Source: Gemmatimonadota bacterium
GTDB lineage: Bacteria > Gemmatimonadota > Gemmatimonadetes > Gemmatimonadales > Gemmatimonadaceae
Length of the DNA stretch: 9,652 bases
Direction: 5' to 3'
Assembly: GCA_031127185.1 (NCBI GenBank)
Contig: JARIET010000087.1
Coordinates: 1-9,652, forward strand
Of the stretch, positions 1 through 6,393 are shown one piece after another. The position numbers and the translations under genes were made by a program. Each line of letters opens with the position of its first letter. The first letter of the stretch is position 1. The notes beneath the pieces are model-generated. The model was not told where the DNA came from, did not search any database, and worked only from the letters and a program-made list of their open reading frames with translations.

Positions 1-30
1 TGGCACAGCACGATGGGAAGTCCTACGGAC

Positions 31-59
31 TTGCCCCAACCCCCCATCCTGCATAGCTT
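31..59 (+). promoter_or_regulatory. Weak candidate sigma70-type promoter for the infC operon
   Basis: TTGCCC at 31-36 (4 of 6 matches to TTGACA) is followed after 17 bases by TAGCTT at 54-59 (3 of 6 matches to TATAAT). The spacing is ideal but the -10 match is poor. It is proposed only because the infC leader signals (111-235) require transcription to begin upstream of them. The real promoter could lie before the window, and the operon could also be read from an upstream gene. Confidence 0.2.
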
Positions 60-110
60 TATCGTCACATCGCAACAAGTGGATCGGCCTCGCTGCCGTT
101 CCCACCCTCT

Positions 111-235
111 GGCCCTCGTCCGATCGTCGTGGACATCGTGCTGCAGGGTCCGAGAATCACCCGTCGGGCTGGAAGGTCAGCGCGGCGCGGACTGCATTCG
201 CGGGCCCTGAGGGAATGAGGGTCCGCGATTTTTTT
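111..235 (+). promoter_or_regulatory. Putative transcription attenuator in the infC-rpmI-rplT leader
   Basis: Four short segments can pair in alternative ways. Segment 1 is ggccct (111-116), segment 2 is agggtccg (145-152), segment 3 is cgcgggccct (199-208) and segment 4 is agggtccgcg (218-227). Segments 3 and 4 form the terminator. Segment 2 repeats the first eight bases of segment 4, so it can capture segment 3 instead (144-152 with 201-209, nine pairs with one G-U), which would prevent the terminator. Segment 1 can in turn occupy segment 2 (six pairs with one G-U). In addition, 186-192 (cgcggac) is a perfect complement of 221-227. In Bacillus the same operon is repressed by L20 through a leader attenuator, so L20 is the first ligand to consider. 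No L20-binding fold was identified here, and short GC-rich complementarities can arise by chance. Nothing else was recognised in the first 259 bases. Confidence 0.5.
199..235 (+). terminator. Rho-independent terminator hairpin upstream of infC
   Basis: A 10-base-pair stem (199-208 with 218-227, one G-U pair, otherwise perfect and mostly G-C) closes a 9-base loop (209-217). It is followed by A and then seven T (229-235), the standard layout of an intrinsic terminator on the + strand. It ends only 24 bases before the inferred infC start, leaving no room for a promoter between them. Transcripts for infC must therefore read through it, so it is more likely a regulated attenuator than the end of an upstream gene. 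Confidence 0.8.
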
Positions 236-245
236 GTCCCAAGCT

Positions 246-252
246 GGAGGAG
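246..252 (+). promoter_or_regulatory. Strong ribosome binding site that fixes the infC AUU start
   Basis: GGAGGAG at 246-252 lies 7 bases before ATT at 260-262, in the infC reading frame. No ATG, GTG or TTG exists in frame at a suitable distance. The only in-frame ATG nearby (215) lies within the terminator loop and has no ribosome binding site. The site therefore supports ATT as the start codon. Confidence 0.8.
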
Positions 253-259
253 TGCAGAG

Positions 260-778
260 ATTCAGGATACGACAAAGCGGGGGCCGCGAGTCAACCGGCA
301 AATCCGCATCAGTCCCGTTCGGGTCATTGGCGCAGATGGCGGCCAACTCGGCGTGATGGAAGTGGACGCGGCGCTGGCCGCCGCTGTGGAGCAGGGTTTT
401 GACCTCGTAGAGGTTGCTCCGCTTGCCAGGCCCCCGGTGGTCCGGATCATGGACTACGGGAAGTACAAGTTCGAAATGGCGAAGCAGGCCCGCATCGCCA
501 AGAAGAAGCAGCACGTGATCGAAATCAAGGAAGTGAAGTTCCGCCCCGGGATTGAGAAGCATGATTTCGACACGAAGGTCAATCACGCTCGCCGGTTCAT
601 TGGTGAAGGGAACAAGGTCAAGGTGACCCTGATGTTCCGCGGCAGGCAGATTGCGCACCCCGAGCTGGGGCGCGCAGTGGTGGAGCGGGTGGCGCAGGCA
701 CTTGCCGACATCTCGAAGATCGAGACCGACGCCCGGTTGGAAGGGAAGGCCCTCACGATGATTCTCACGCCCAAGTAG
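260..778 (+). CDS. infC: Translation initiation factor IF-3 (probable AUU start)
   Basis: IF3 binds the 30S subunit, keeps it apart from the 50S and checks start codon and initiator tRNA selection. The inferred protein is 172 residues, normal for the family. The N-terminal domain opens with RVNRQIR (residues 10-16), passes through DLVEVAP (48-54) and reaches the signature [11 protein letters not shown] (62-72). A lysine-rich linker follows, then the C-terminal domain starting at IKEVKFRPG (89-97), with [12 protein letters not shown] further on and ending ILTPK. Starting at the ATG at 215 would add 15 residues with no resemblance to IF3 and would place the start in the terminator loop. The strong ribosome binding site instead points to ATT at 260, as in E. 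coli infC, where IF3 represses its own AUU-started message. It is first of a tight operon, with rpmI 19 bases downstream. Identity is certain; the start codon is very likely. Confidence 0.96.
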   Translation: MQDTTKRGPRVNRQIRISPVRVIGADGGQLGVMEVDAALAAAVEQGFDLVEVAPLARPPVVRIMDYGKYKFEMAKQARIAKKKQHVIEIKEVKFRPGIEKHDFDTKVNHARRFIGEGNKVKVTLMFRGRQIAHPELGRAVVERVAQALADISKIETDARLEGKALTMILTPK

Positions 779-797
779 GGCGAGGACGAAAAAACAG

Positions 798-995
798 ATG
801 CCGAAGATGAAGACACACAAGGGCGCGAAGAAGCGCTTTTCCATCACGGGAACGGGAAAAGTGCGCCGCCTCAAAGCCTACAAGAGCCACATCCTCACCA
901 AGAAGACCTCCAAGCGGAAGCGCAATCTTCGCCGGGCCGCGATGATCGCGACCAATGGCGAGGCAAAGAACCTGCGTCGCCTGCTGCAGGCATAA
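798..995 (+). CDS. rpmI: 50S ribosomal protein bL35
   Basis: A small, very basic protein of the large ribosomal subunit. The 65 residues match the family's usual length. The start [14 protein letters not shown] (1-14), the GTGKVRR segment and the lysine/arginine-rich middle ([12 protein letters not shown]) are typical of bL35. It lies between infC and rplT, its conserved position in most bacteria. The ribosome binding site is weak (GAGG at 782-785, 12 bases from the ATG), so translation may be partly coupled to infC. In E. coli, L20 represses translation from this gene; no such structure was recognised here. Confidence 0.97.
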   Translation: MPKMKTHKGAKKRFSITGTGKVRRLKAYKSHILTKKTSKRKRNLRRAAMIATNGEAKNLRRLLQA

Positions 996-1007
996 CCGGA
1001 GAGCACG

Positions 1008-1370
1008 ATGCCACGCGTAAAATCGAACGTCGTTCGTCATAAGCGAAAGAAGCAGATCATGAAGGCGGCTCGCGGCGCCTTTGGCGGTCGCAGCAAGCTC
1101 TGGGGCCCCGCAAAGGAGACCGTCGAGCGCGGTTGGGTCTATGCCTACCGGGATCGCAAGAACAAGAAGCGCGAGTTCCGTCGCCTCTGGATCGTCCGCA
1201 TCAACGCGGCTGCGCATCTCCACGAGATGACATACAACGCGTTCATGAACGGGCTCAAGAAGGCTGGAATCGAAGTGGACCGGAAGATCCTCTCCGACAT
1301 CGCTATCAAGGATCCGAGCGGATTCGCCGCGCTCGCCGACAAGGCAAAGAAGGCGCTGGCGGCGGCGTAA
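1008..1370 (+). CDS. rplT: 50S ribosomal protein bL20
   Basis: bL20 binds 23S rRNA directly and is needed early in large-subunit assembly; it is also the known autoregulator of this operon in E. coli and Bacillus. The 120 residues match the family. Typical features are the start [15 protein letters not shown], the basic N-terminal extension, [18 protein letters not shown] and RINAAAH in the middle, and the globular C-terminal part with [25 protein letters not shown] at 998-1001 lies 6 bases before the ATG. It starts 12 bases after rpmI, and pheS begins 6 bases after its stop. A repressor role on the upstream leader (111-235) is inference from these relatives. Confidence 0.97.
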   Translation: MPRVKSNVVRHKRKKQIMKAARGAFGGRSKLWGPAKETVERGWVYAYRDRKNKKREFRRLWIVRINAAAHLHEMTYNAFMNGLKKAGIEVDRKILSDIAIKDPSGFAALADKAKKALAAA

Positions 1371-1376
1371 CGGGGA

Positions 1377-2414
1377 GTGACCCCGCTCACGCTTCAGGAG
1401 TTCACCGCCCTCGTCTCGTCCTTTCAGGACGAGGCGGGCGCGGCGATCGACGGCGCTGACTCGGCCGAATCGCTCGAAGCCACGCGCACGAAGTACCTCG
1501 GCCGCGCCCACGGCTGGCTGAAGGACATTTCCGCCAAGCTGGCGCAGCTCGACAAGGGTGACCGCGCCGCAGCCGGCCGCCTCTTCAATGACGCGCGCCT
1601 CGCGGTCGAGGCGGCGATGGAATCACGGCAGGGCGCACTCGCCCCCGCCCGCGCCGGCATCACGCTCGCCGACCCCACGATGCCCGCACGCCGCGCATGG
1701 AAGGGTGCCGTGCACCCGGTGACCGCGGTCATTGATGAGATGATCGAGATCTTCCGCGAGCTTGGATTCACCGTCGCCCTCGGTCCGGAGGCGGAGAGCT
1801 CGTGGTATAACTTTGGCTCGCTGAATTTCCCGGCCGATCATCCGGCGATGGACCTGCACGACACCCTGTACATCTCCGACGACCTGTTGCTGCGCACGCA
1901 CACGTCGCCGGTGCAGACGCGGACCCTGCAGGGGTATGCACCGCCCATTCGCGTGCTCATTCCCGGCAACGTGCATCGGCGCGATCCCTTTGATGCATCG
2001 CACGCACCAACCTTTGCGCAGGTGGAAGGCCTCGTGGTCGACGAAGGAATCACCTTTGCCGATCTCAAGGCCACGCTAACGCATTTCGCCAATCGCTTCT
2101 TTGGATCGACGAAGACGCGATTTCGGCCGTCCTATTTTCCGTTCACCGAACCCTCGGCAGAGATGGACGTGCTCTGCGGCGTGTGCAAGGGGAGCGGCTG
2201 CAGTGTGTGCAAGCAGTCGGGCTGGATCGAGATCCTCGGTAGCGGTCTCGTGCACCCCGCCGTCCTGGACTCGGCCGGTGTGGACAGCGAGAAGTACACG
2301 GGCTGGGCATTTGGCATGGGGCCCGGGCGTACGGCGCTCGCGCGCCACGGCATTCCCGACATTCGCATTCTCTACGATTCGGACGTGCGGTTCCTTCAAC
2401 AGTTCGCGCGATGA
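1377..2414 (+). CDS. pheS: Phenylalanine--tRNA ligase alpha subunit
   Basis: Catalytic subunit of the heterotetrameric enzyme that charges tRNA-Phe using ATP. At 345 residues it is slightly longer than E. coli PheS. An N-terminal helical arm (about 1-90) is followed by the class II core. Visible core motifs are DHPAMDLHDT, LRTHTSPVQTR, HRRDPFDASHAPTF (200-213, motif 2 region), RPSYFPFTEPSAEMD and GMGPGR (313-318, motif 3 with R318). Two points stand out: a four-cysteine insert C-x2-C-x4-C-x2-C (C267, C270, C275, C278) before GWIEILG, as I recall from some other bacterial PheS, and glycine at 317 where many PheS have glutamate before the motif 3 arginine. The GTG start at 1377 matches the family N-terminus, but the GGGGA before it is too close to be an ideal ribosome binding site. 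It overlaps pheT by 4 bases (ATGA). Confidence 0.97.
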   Translation: MTPLTLQEFTALVSSFQDEAGAAIDGADSAESLEATRTKYLGRAHGWLKDISAKLAQLDKGDRAAAGRLFNDARLAVEAAMESRQGALAPARAGITLADPTMPARRAWKGAVHPVTAVIDEMIEIFRELGFTVALGPEAESSWYNFGSLNFPADHPAMDLHDTLYISDDLLLRTHTSPVQTRTLQGYAPPIRVLIPGNVHRRDPFDASHAPTFAQVEGLVVDEGITFADLKATLTHFANRFFGSTKTRFRPSYFPFTEPSAEMDVLCGVCKGSGCSVCKQSGWIEILGSGLVHPAVLDSAGVDSEKYTGWAFGMGPGRTALARHGIPDIRILYDSDVRFLQQFAR

Positions 2415-4840
2415 ATATCTCGCACGAGTGGCTCAAGGCGTTCGTTCCGCACGCACTTTCGGCGGAGCAGTTGCGCGATCTCCTCACGGCGCACGTTGCC
2501 ACGGTGGAAGGATTCGAGCGTACCCGAACGGAACTGAGTGCGTTTGTCGTGGGCCAGGTGGTCGAAAGCGAGAAGATCCCCGAGACCCGACTCTCGTTCA
2601 ATAAGGTGGATGACGGGTCAGGATCACTGCTTGAAGTCGTCTGCGGCGCGCCGAACGTGACCGTTGGTGCGAAGTACCCGTTCGCGCGCAGCGGCACGAC
2701 GATGCCCGGCGGCTTGCTGATCGAGAAGCGAAAGATTCGTGGCTTTACATCGAACGGCATGCTCTGCTCGCCGCGCGAACTCGGCCTTGGTGACGATCAC
2801 GACGGCATTCTCGAACTGACCACCGACGCGGCGACGGGCACACCGCTGCTCGATGTGCTGCCGCTCTCTGACACCCGACTGGTGGTGGACGTGCTGCCAA
2901 ACCGGCCAGACTTGCTTTCGCATCAGGGGTTTGCCCGCGAAGTGTCTGCGCTCACGAACACTCCTGTCGCTGTGCCCGCCGAGCTCGGCGCGATTCCGCT
3001 GCCGCCGACCGCGGTCATCGGCGCGCGAGAAGCAAAGGCGGGCGCCATCGCGGTGCGGCTCGCCGATACAGCCGACTGCCCCCGCTATTGCGCGGTGGTC
3101 GTGCGCGGCGTCAAGGTGGGCCCCAGTCCGGACTGGCTGCGCGCGCGCGTGGAGTCGGTGGGCGGACGTTCCATCAATAACGTCGTGGATGCGACGAACT
3201 ACGTGCTGCACGGGCTGGGTCAGCCGGTGCACGCATTCGATCTCGCGAAGCTCGGTGGCAGTACGATCAATGTGCGCCGCGCGCGGCCGGGGGAATCGTT
3301 GGTTACCCTCGACGGTGTCGATCGAACACTCGACGGCTCCGTGCTGGTCATTGCAGACGCCGATCGCCCGGTTGCGCTGGCCGGCATCATGGGTGGAAAG
3401 GCGAGCGAAGTCACCGAGTCCACCACCGACGTGCTGCTCGAAGTCGCTGCCTTTTCGGCCAAGGTTGTTCGTGGAGGACGGCGGCTCGTGGGGCTCAACA
3501 CCGATGCCAGTTATCGGTATGAACGCGGCATCGATGACGTCGCCGTGCCTCGCATCGCGGCGGTGGCCGCGGGCCTGCTCGCGTCGGTGAGCGGTGGCAC
3601 CGTTGAGCACATGGTGGTGGTGGGCGACATGCCCGCGCCGCGGCCGCCGGTGTCGCTCCGGGTTGCGCGCGTGGGGCGGCTGTTGGGTGATGTGGTCAAT
3701 GGCGCCGAGACTCGGGCGCTGCTCGAGTCCATCGGGTTCGGCGTGACCGGCGGCTCCGAGACCTTCACGGTCACGGCGCCCTCGTGGCGCCACGACATCG
3801 CCCGCGATGTCGATCTCATTGAGGAAGTCGCGCGGTTGCGCGGGTACGACCGGTTACCGGATACGCTGACGGGCGCGCGCCCGGGCAACGTACCCGACCA
3901 TCCGATGCACACCGTCTCCTCGCGCGTGCGCGCGGCGTTGACTGCGCTCGGGCTCCTTGAGATTCGCCCGCTTCCGTACGTCGCGGCGAGTGGAAGTGAC
4001 GCGAACGTCCTGGTGCGTGTGCGTAATCCGCTGGGCGAGGACGAGCCCTTCCTCCGGCGGCGGCTCGCCGACACGCTGGCGCGCCGTGCCGAGTACAACC
4101 TCACGCGCATGCAGGGCGATGTGCGGATCTTCGAAATTGGCACTGCGTTCATTCCCGAGGGCTCCGGACTGCGCGAGGAGATGCGCGTCGGTGCGCTGGT
4201 GATGGGGGCGCGGCGTCCAGCGCACTTCACCGAGCCGGTCCCACCGGCCTACGACGCGTGGGATGCGAAGGCGCTGGGCGAGGCCATTACGATTGCGGCC
4301 TGGCCGGGTGCGCGCGTATCACTCGCGGCCGGGACCGCTGGCGATCTGTGGACCGTCACCGTGGACGGCACCGTGGTGGGACGCGTGTATCAGGCTGCGC
4401 TTGATGCACCGATTTGGGCGTCGCCGGCGTTTGGCATCGAGATCACGCTGGGGGACATGCCTGCGACGCCTGTGGCAGCTCGAGGCGCGCATAACTACGC
4501 GGATCGGGCCGGCGCCGCGGGCGGGGCGCATGTTCGCTACCGGTCGCTCCCCAGCACGCCGGCTGCCGAGTTTGATCTCGCCTTTGTGGTACCCGATTCC
4601 ATCGGCGCCGCGCAGGTGGAGTCTGCACTCCGCACGGCTGGCGGCGACCTGCTGGAATCGGTTGTGGTCTTCGATGAGTACCGAGGCGACAAGGTGCCGC
4701 CAGGTACGCGCTCGCTGGCCTGGCGATTGACGTTCAGGCACCCGGAGCGCACTCTACGGGAGAAGGAGATTGAGGGGCGGCGTGCGCAGCTCCTCAAGTC
4801 CCTCAAAGAGGAGCTCGGGATCGTTGTCAGAGCCGGCTGA
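2411..4840 (+). CDS. pheT: Phenylalanine--tRNA ligase beta subunit
   Basis: Partner of PheS; it binds tRNA-Phe and carries the editing site that hydrolyses mis-charged Tyr-tRNA-Phe. At 809 residues it is a full-length bacterial PheT. In order: the N-terminal start MNISHEWLKAFV; the OB-fold tRNA-binding domain (about 40-150, with VCGAPNV, KRKIRG and SNGMLCSPRELGL); the B3/B4 editing region (about 210-390, with NNVVDATNYVL, GIMGG and SYRYERG at 367-373); the B5 domain (about 400-480, ending with the acidic helix DVDLIEEVARLRGYD); a synthetase-like core; and the C-terminal FDX-ACB anticodon-binding domain (about 710-805, from YRSLPS, with RHPERTLREKEI). Translation is probably coupled to pheS through the 4-base overlap, since there is little ribosome binding site of its own. 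It leads directly into the coiled-coil gene. Confidence 0.97.
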   Translation: MNISHEWLKAFVPHALSAEQLRDLLTAHVATVEGFERTRTELSAFVVGQVVESEKIPETRLSFNKVDDGSGSLLEVVCGAPNVTVGAKYPFARSGTTMPGGLLIEKRKIRGFTSNGMLCSPRELGLGDDHDGILELTTDAATGTPLLDVLPLSDTRLVVDVLPNRPDLLSHQGFAREVSALTNTPVAVPAELGAIPLPPTAVIGAREAKAGAIAVRLADTADCPRYCAVVVRGVKVGPSPDWLRARVESVGGRSINNVVDATNYVLHGLGQPVHAFDLAKLGGSTINVRRARPGESLVTLDGVDRTLDGSVLVIADADRPVALAGIMGGKASEVTESTTDVLLEVAAFSAKVVRGGRRLVGLNTDASYRYERGIDDVAVPRIAAVAAGLLASVSGGTVEHMVVVGDMPAPRPPVSLRVARVGRLLGDVVNGAETRALLESIGFGVTGGSETFTVTAPSWRHDIARDVDLIEEVARLRGYDRLPDTLTGARPGNVPDHPMHTVSSRVRAALTALGLLEIRPLPYVAASGSDANVLVRVRNPLGEDEPFLRRRLADTLARRAEYNLTRMQGDVRIFEIGTAFIPEGSGLREEMRVGALVMGARRPAHFTEPVPPAYDAWDAKALGEAITIAAWPGARVSLAAGTAGDLWTVTVDGTVVGRVYQAALDAPIWASPAFGIEITLGDMPATPVAARGAHNYADRAGAAGGAHVRYRSLPSTPAAEFDLAFVVPDSIGAAQVESALRTAGGDLLESVVVFDEYRGDKVPPGTRSLAWRLTFRHPERTLREKEIEGRRAQLLKSLKEELGIVVRAG

Positions 4841-5120
4841 CGTGTTGGCATTTGCGGAACTGGAGACCCTCGTGCGAAATCTTGGCGAGGAACTCGCCGG
4901 CTTCCGAAAACGCGCGCACACGGCCGAAGCCCGGCTGCAGGCCATTGCCACCAGCGGTGGCGGTGGCGACGCCGCGGCCGAAGAGCGGGTAGCCTTGCTC
5001 GAGGCCGAAAATGCCAGGTTGCGCGCCCGGTTGCGCGAAGCGTCGGACCGCACTGATCAAGTGCTCGATCGCGTGCGCTTCCTTCGTCAGCAGCACGACA
5101 GCGGTCCGTCCATTCGATGA
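4824..5120 (+). CDS. Small coiled-coil protein upstream of zapA (ZapB-like position)
   Basis: No family is certain from sequence. With the chosen TTG start the protein has 98 residues and is almost entirely helical: a first coiled-coil stretch (about 12-43), a glycine hinge (SGGGG, 44-48) and a second coiled coil (about 53-90) with leucine-zipper-like spacing through LLEAENARLRARL. There is no signal peptide or membrane segment. It overlaps zapA by 4 bases (ATGA), and a short coiled-coil gene just before zapA suggests a partner of the FtsZ ring, comparable in kind to ZapB. That role is inference from context. The TTG at 4824 has GAGGAG (4808-4813) 10 bases upstream and gives a natural MSEPAD start, overlapping pheT by 17 bases. 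GTG at 4842, one base after the pheT stop, is the alternative (92 residues). The ATG at 4770 would overlap pheT by 71 bases and is unlikely. Confidence 0.75.
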   Translation: MSEPADVLAFAELETLVRNLGEELAGFRKRAHTAEARLQAIATSGGGGDAAAEERVALLEAENARLRARLREASDRTDQVLDRVRFLRQQHDSGPSIR

Positions 5121-5419
5121 GCGCGCCCAAGCATTCCACGCGCGTCACGATTTGCGGCGAAGAGTACACGCTTCGCACGGACGCTTCGCCGGAGCGCACG
5201 CGGGCCATCGCCGCGCACGTTGATCGCGCGATCCGCGATGTCATGGGGAGCGCGGCGGTGGTCGAGTCGCACAAGGCGGCGATCCTCGCGGCGCTCTCGA
5301 TTACCGACGACCTCTTCAAGGAACGCGAGGGCCGGGCCGAGGTCGGCAAGTCAATGCGGGCGCTGTCGAGCGAACTCCGCCGGTGGCTTCCACCCGGCAA
5401 ACGTGGCGGGGCCACGTGA
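5117..5419 (+). CDS. zapA: Cell division protein ZapA
   Basis: ZapA binds FtsZ and promotes bundling of its filaments at the division site. The 100 residues show the family layout: a short N-terminal beta-rich head (TRVTICGEEYTLRTDASPE, about 8-26), then a helix with HVDRAIRDVM, then the long dimer/tetramer helix containing HKAAILAALSITDDLF and KEREGRAEV. The length is normal. It overlaps the preceding coiled-coil gene by 4 bases (ATGA) and the following kinase gene by 4 bases (GTGA), so all three are probably translationally coupled. Placement right after pheST is seen in several bacterial groups. The assignment rests on motif resemblance and context. Confidence 0.88.
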   Translation: MSAPKHSTRVTICGEEYTLRTDASPERTRAIAAHVDRAIRDVMGSAAVVESHKAAILAALSITDDLFKEREGRAEVGKSMRALSSELRRWLPPGKRGGAT

Positions 5420-6393
5420 CCGGGCTGCCGTGGATTGTGGCGATGGTCGCGGTCGCGTCGGCTGCGTGGGCGTTCGTTGCGGCGCGCCGCGCACGGCGTG
5501 CCGCGGTCGCGGCAGAGGAGCGCTTGTCCGGACTCGCCGAACAGCTTCGGCAGGCGCAGCAGCTGGCGATCGTGGGAAGGCTGGCTGGGGGTGTCGCGCA
5601 CGACTTCAACAACCTGCTGACCGTCGCAAGGACCTATTGCGACTTGTTGATTGAGGAAACGGCCCAATCTGATCCGCGCCTTGCCGACCTGCTCGAAATC
5701 CGGCGCGCCACCGACCGGGCGGCGATGCTCGCGCGACGGTTGCTGTCGGCGGGCCGCGCGCACGATTTTGATCCGCGGCATCTCGACCTCAACGAAACAG
5801 TCCGCGCCTTGCAGGCGATGTTCGGACGCACGGTGCCTGAGTCGGTGAGGCTGGTGGCACGCCTGGAGCCGGGACTGACGCCCGTACGAGGCGACGCGGG
5901 CTTGCTCGAGCTTGTGGTGATGAATCTCGTGCTCAACGCCATCGATGCGATGCCGTCCGGCGGGACGTTGACCATCACGACGTCACTGTGCGCCCCGATC
6001 GGCGACGGCAGCGTGTCGGCCGTCGAGCTGACGGTCAGCGACACGGGGACGGGCATGGACGACGCAACGCAACAGCACGTCTTCGAGCCGTTCTTTACGA
6101 CCAAGGAACCCGGGAAGGGCACGGGACTCGGCCTCTCCACGGTTTACGCGATCGTTGAACAGCATGGCGGACGAATTCGAATCAAGAGCGAACTCGGCCG
6201 TGGAACGACCTTCTCGCTCGTCTTCCCTGTGATCGCCGAAATCGCCGATTCCCCACGTGATCCGCCTGCCATCGGCGATGGACGGGCCGGCGGGCCGGCG
6301 GCACTGCGCAATTCGACCGACTCCGCGGCGCCGCACGCGAGCCGCGCGCCGCACGTTTCTATGCCCCGAGTACCGTCCGCACCGCGAGCATAA
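5416..6393 (+). CDS. Membrane-anchored histidine kinase without a sensor domain
   Basis: A two-component kinase that should autophosphorylate on H62 and pass phosphate to a receiver aspartate. With the GTG start it has 325 residues. One membrane helix (about 4-22, LPWIVAMVAVASAAWAFVAA) is followed by a basic cytoplasmic stretch and a short helix. The HisKA H-box is LAGGVAHDFNNLLTV with H62. The ATPase domain shows the N-box NAIDAMPSGG (N174), the G1 box DTGTGM (209-214), FEPFFTTKEPGKG and the G2 box GTGLGL (235-240), ending at about 275. There is no periplasmic loop, PAS or GAF domain, so input must come through the membrane segment or a partner. A tail of about 50 residues, rich in Ala, Pro and Arg, follows. 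GTG at 5416 overlaps the zapA stop by 4 bases and has GGCGGGG (5405-5411) before it; ATG at 5383 would overlap zapA by 37 bases. The 3' end overlaps the convergent response regulator by 35 bases. Confidence 0.9.
   Translation: MTGLPWIVAMVAVASAAWAFVAARRARRAAVAAEERLSGLAEQLRQAQQLAIVGRLAGGVAHDFNNLLTVARTYCDLLIEETAQSDPRLADLLEIRRATDRAAMLARRLLSAGRAHDFDPRHLDLNETVRALQAMFGRTVPESVRLVARLEPGLTPVRGDAGLLELVVMNLVLNAIDAMPSGGTLTITTSLCAPIGDGSVSAVELTVSDTGTGMDDATQQHVFEPFFTTKEPGKGTGLGLSTVYAIVEQHGGRIRIKSELGRGTTFSLVFPVIAEIADSPRDPPAIGDGRAGGPAALRNSTDSAAPHASRAPHVSMPRVPSAPRA

Noticed and set aside
13..210. 65-residue open frame in the infC leader, considered as a regulatory leader peptide
   Set aside because: No ribosome binding site lies before the ATG, there is no run of a regulatory amino acid codon, and the composition looks like chance coding in a GC-rich leader. 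Its stop codon (208-210) touches the terminator arm, but that alone is not evidence.
215..259. N-terminal extension of infC from the ATG at 215
   Set aside because: The ATG lies in the loop of the terminator, has no ribosome binding site, and the added residues do not resemble IF3. ATT at 260 has a strong site.
2624..3793. Long antisense open frame (389 residues) over pheT
   Set aside because: It mirrors the codon bias of pheT. The product is a low-complexity, His/Arg-rich sequence with no domain, and pheT itself is unmistakable.
5383..5415. ATG start for the first kinase
   Set aside because: It would overlap zapA by 37 bases. The GTG at 5416 gives the usual 4-base coupling overlap and places the membrane helix right at the N-terminus.
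4537..5781. Long antisense open frame (414 residues) over the pheT end, zapA and the first kinase
   Set aside because: It spans four well-supported genes on the other strand and has an Arg/Ser-rich composition typical of shadow frames in GC-rich DNA.
6269..6281. Hairpin ccatc-ggc-gatgg near the end of the first kinase, as a terminator
   Set aside because: The stem is only 5 pairs, has no T-tract, and lies within coding sequence.
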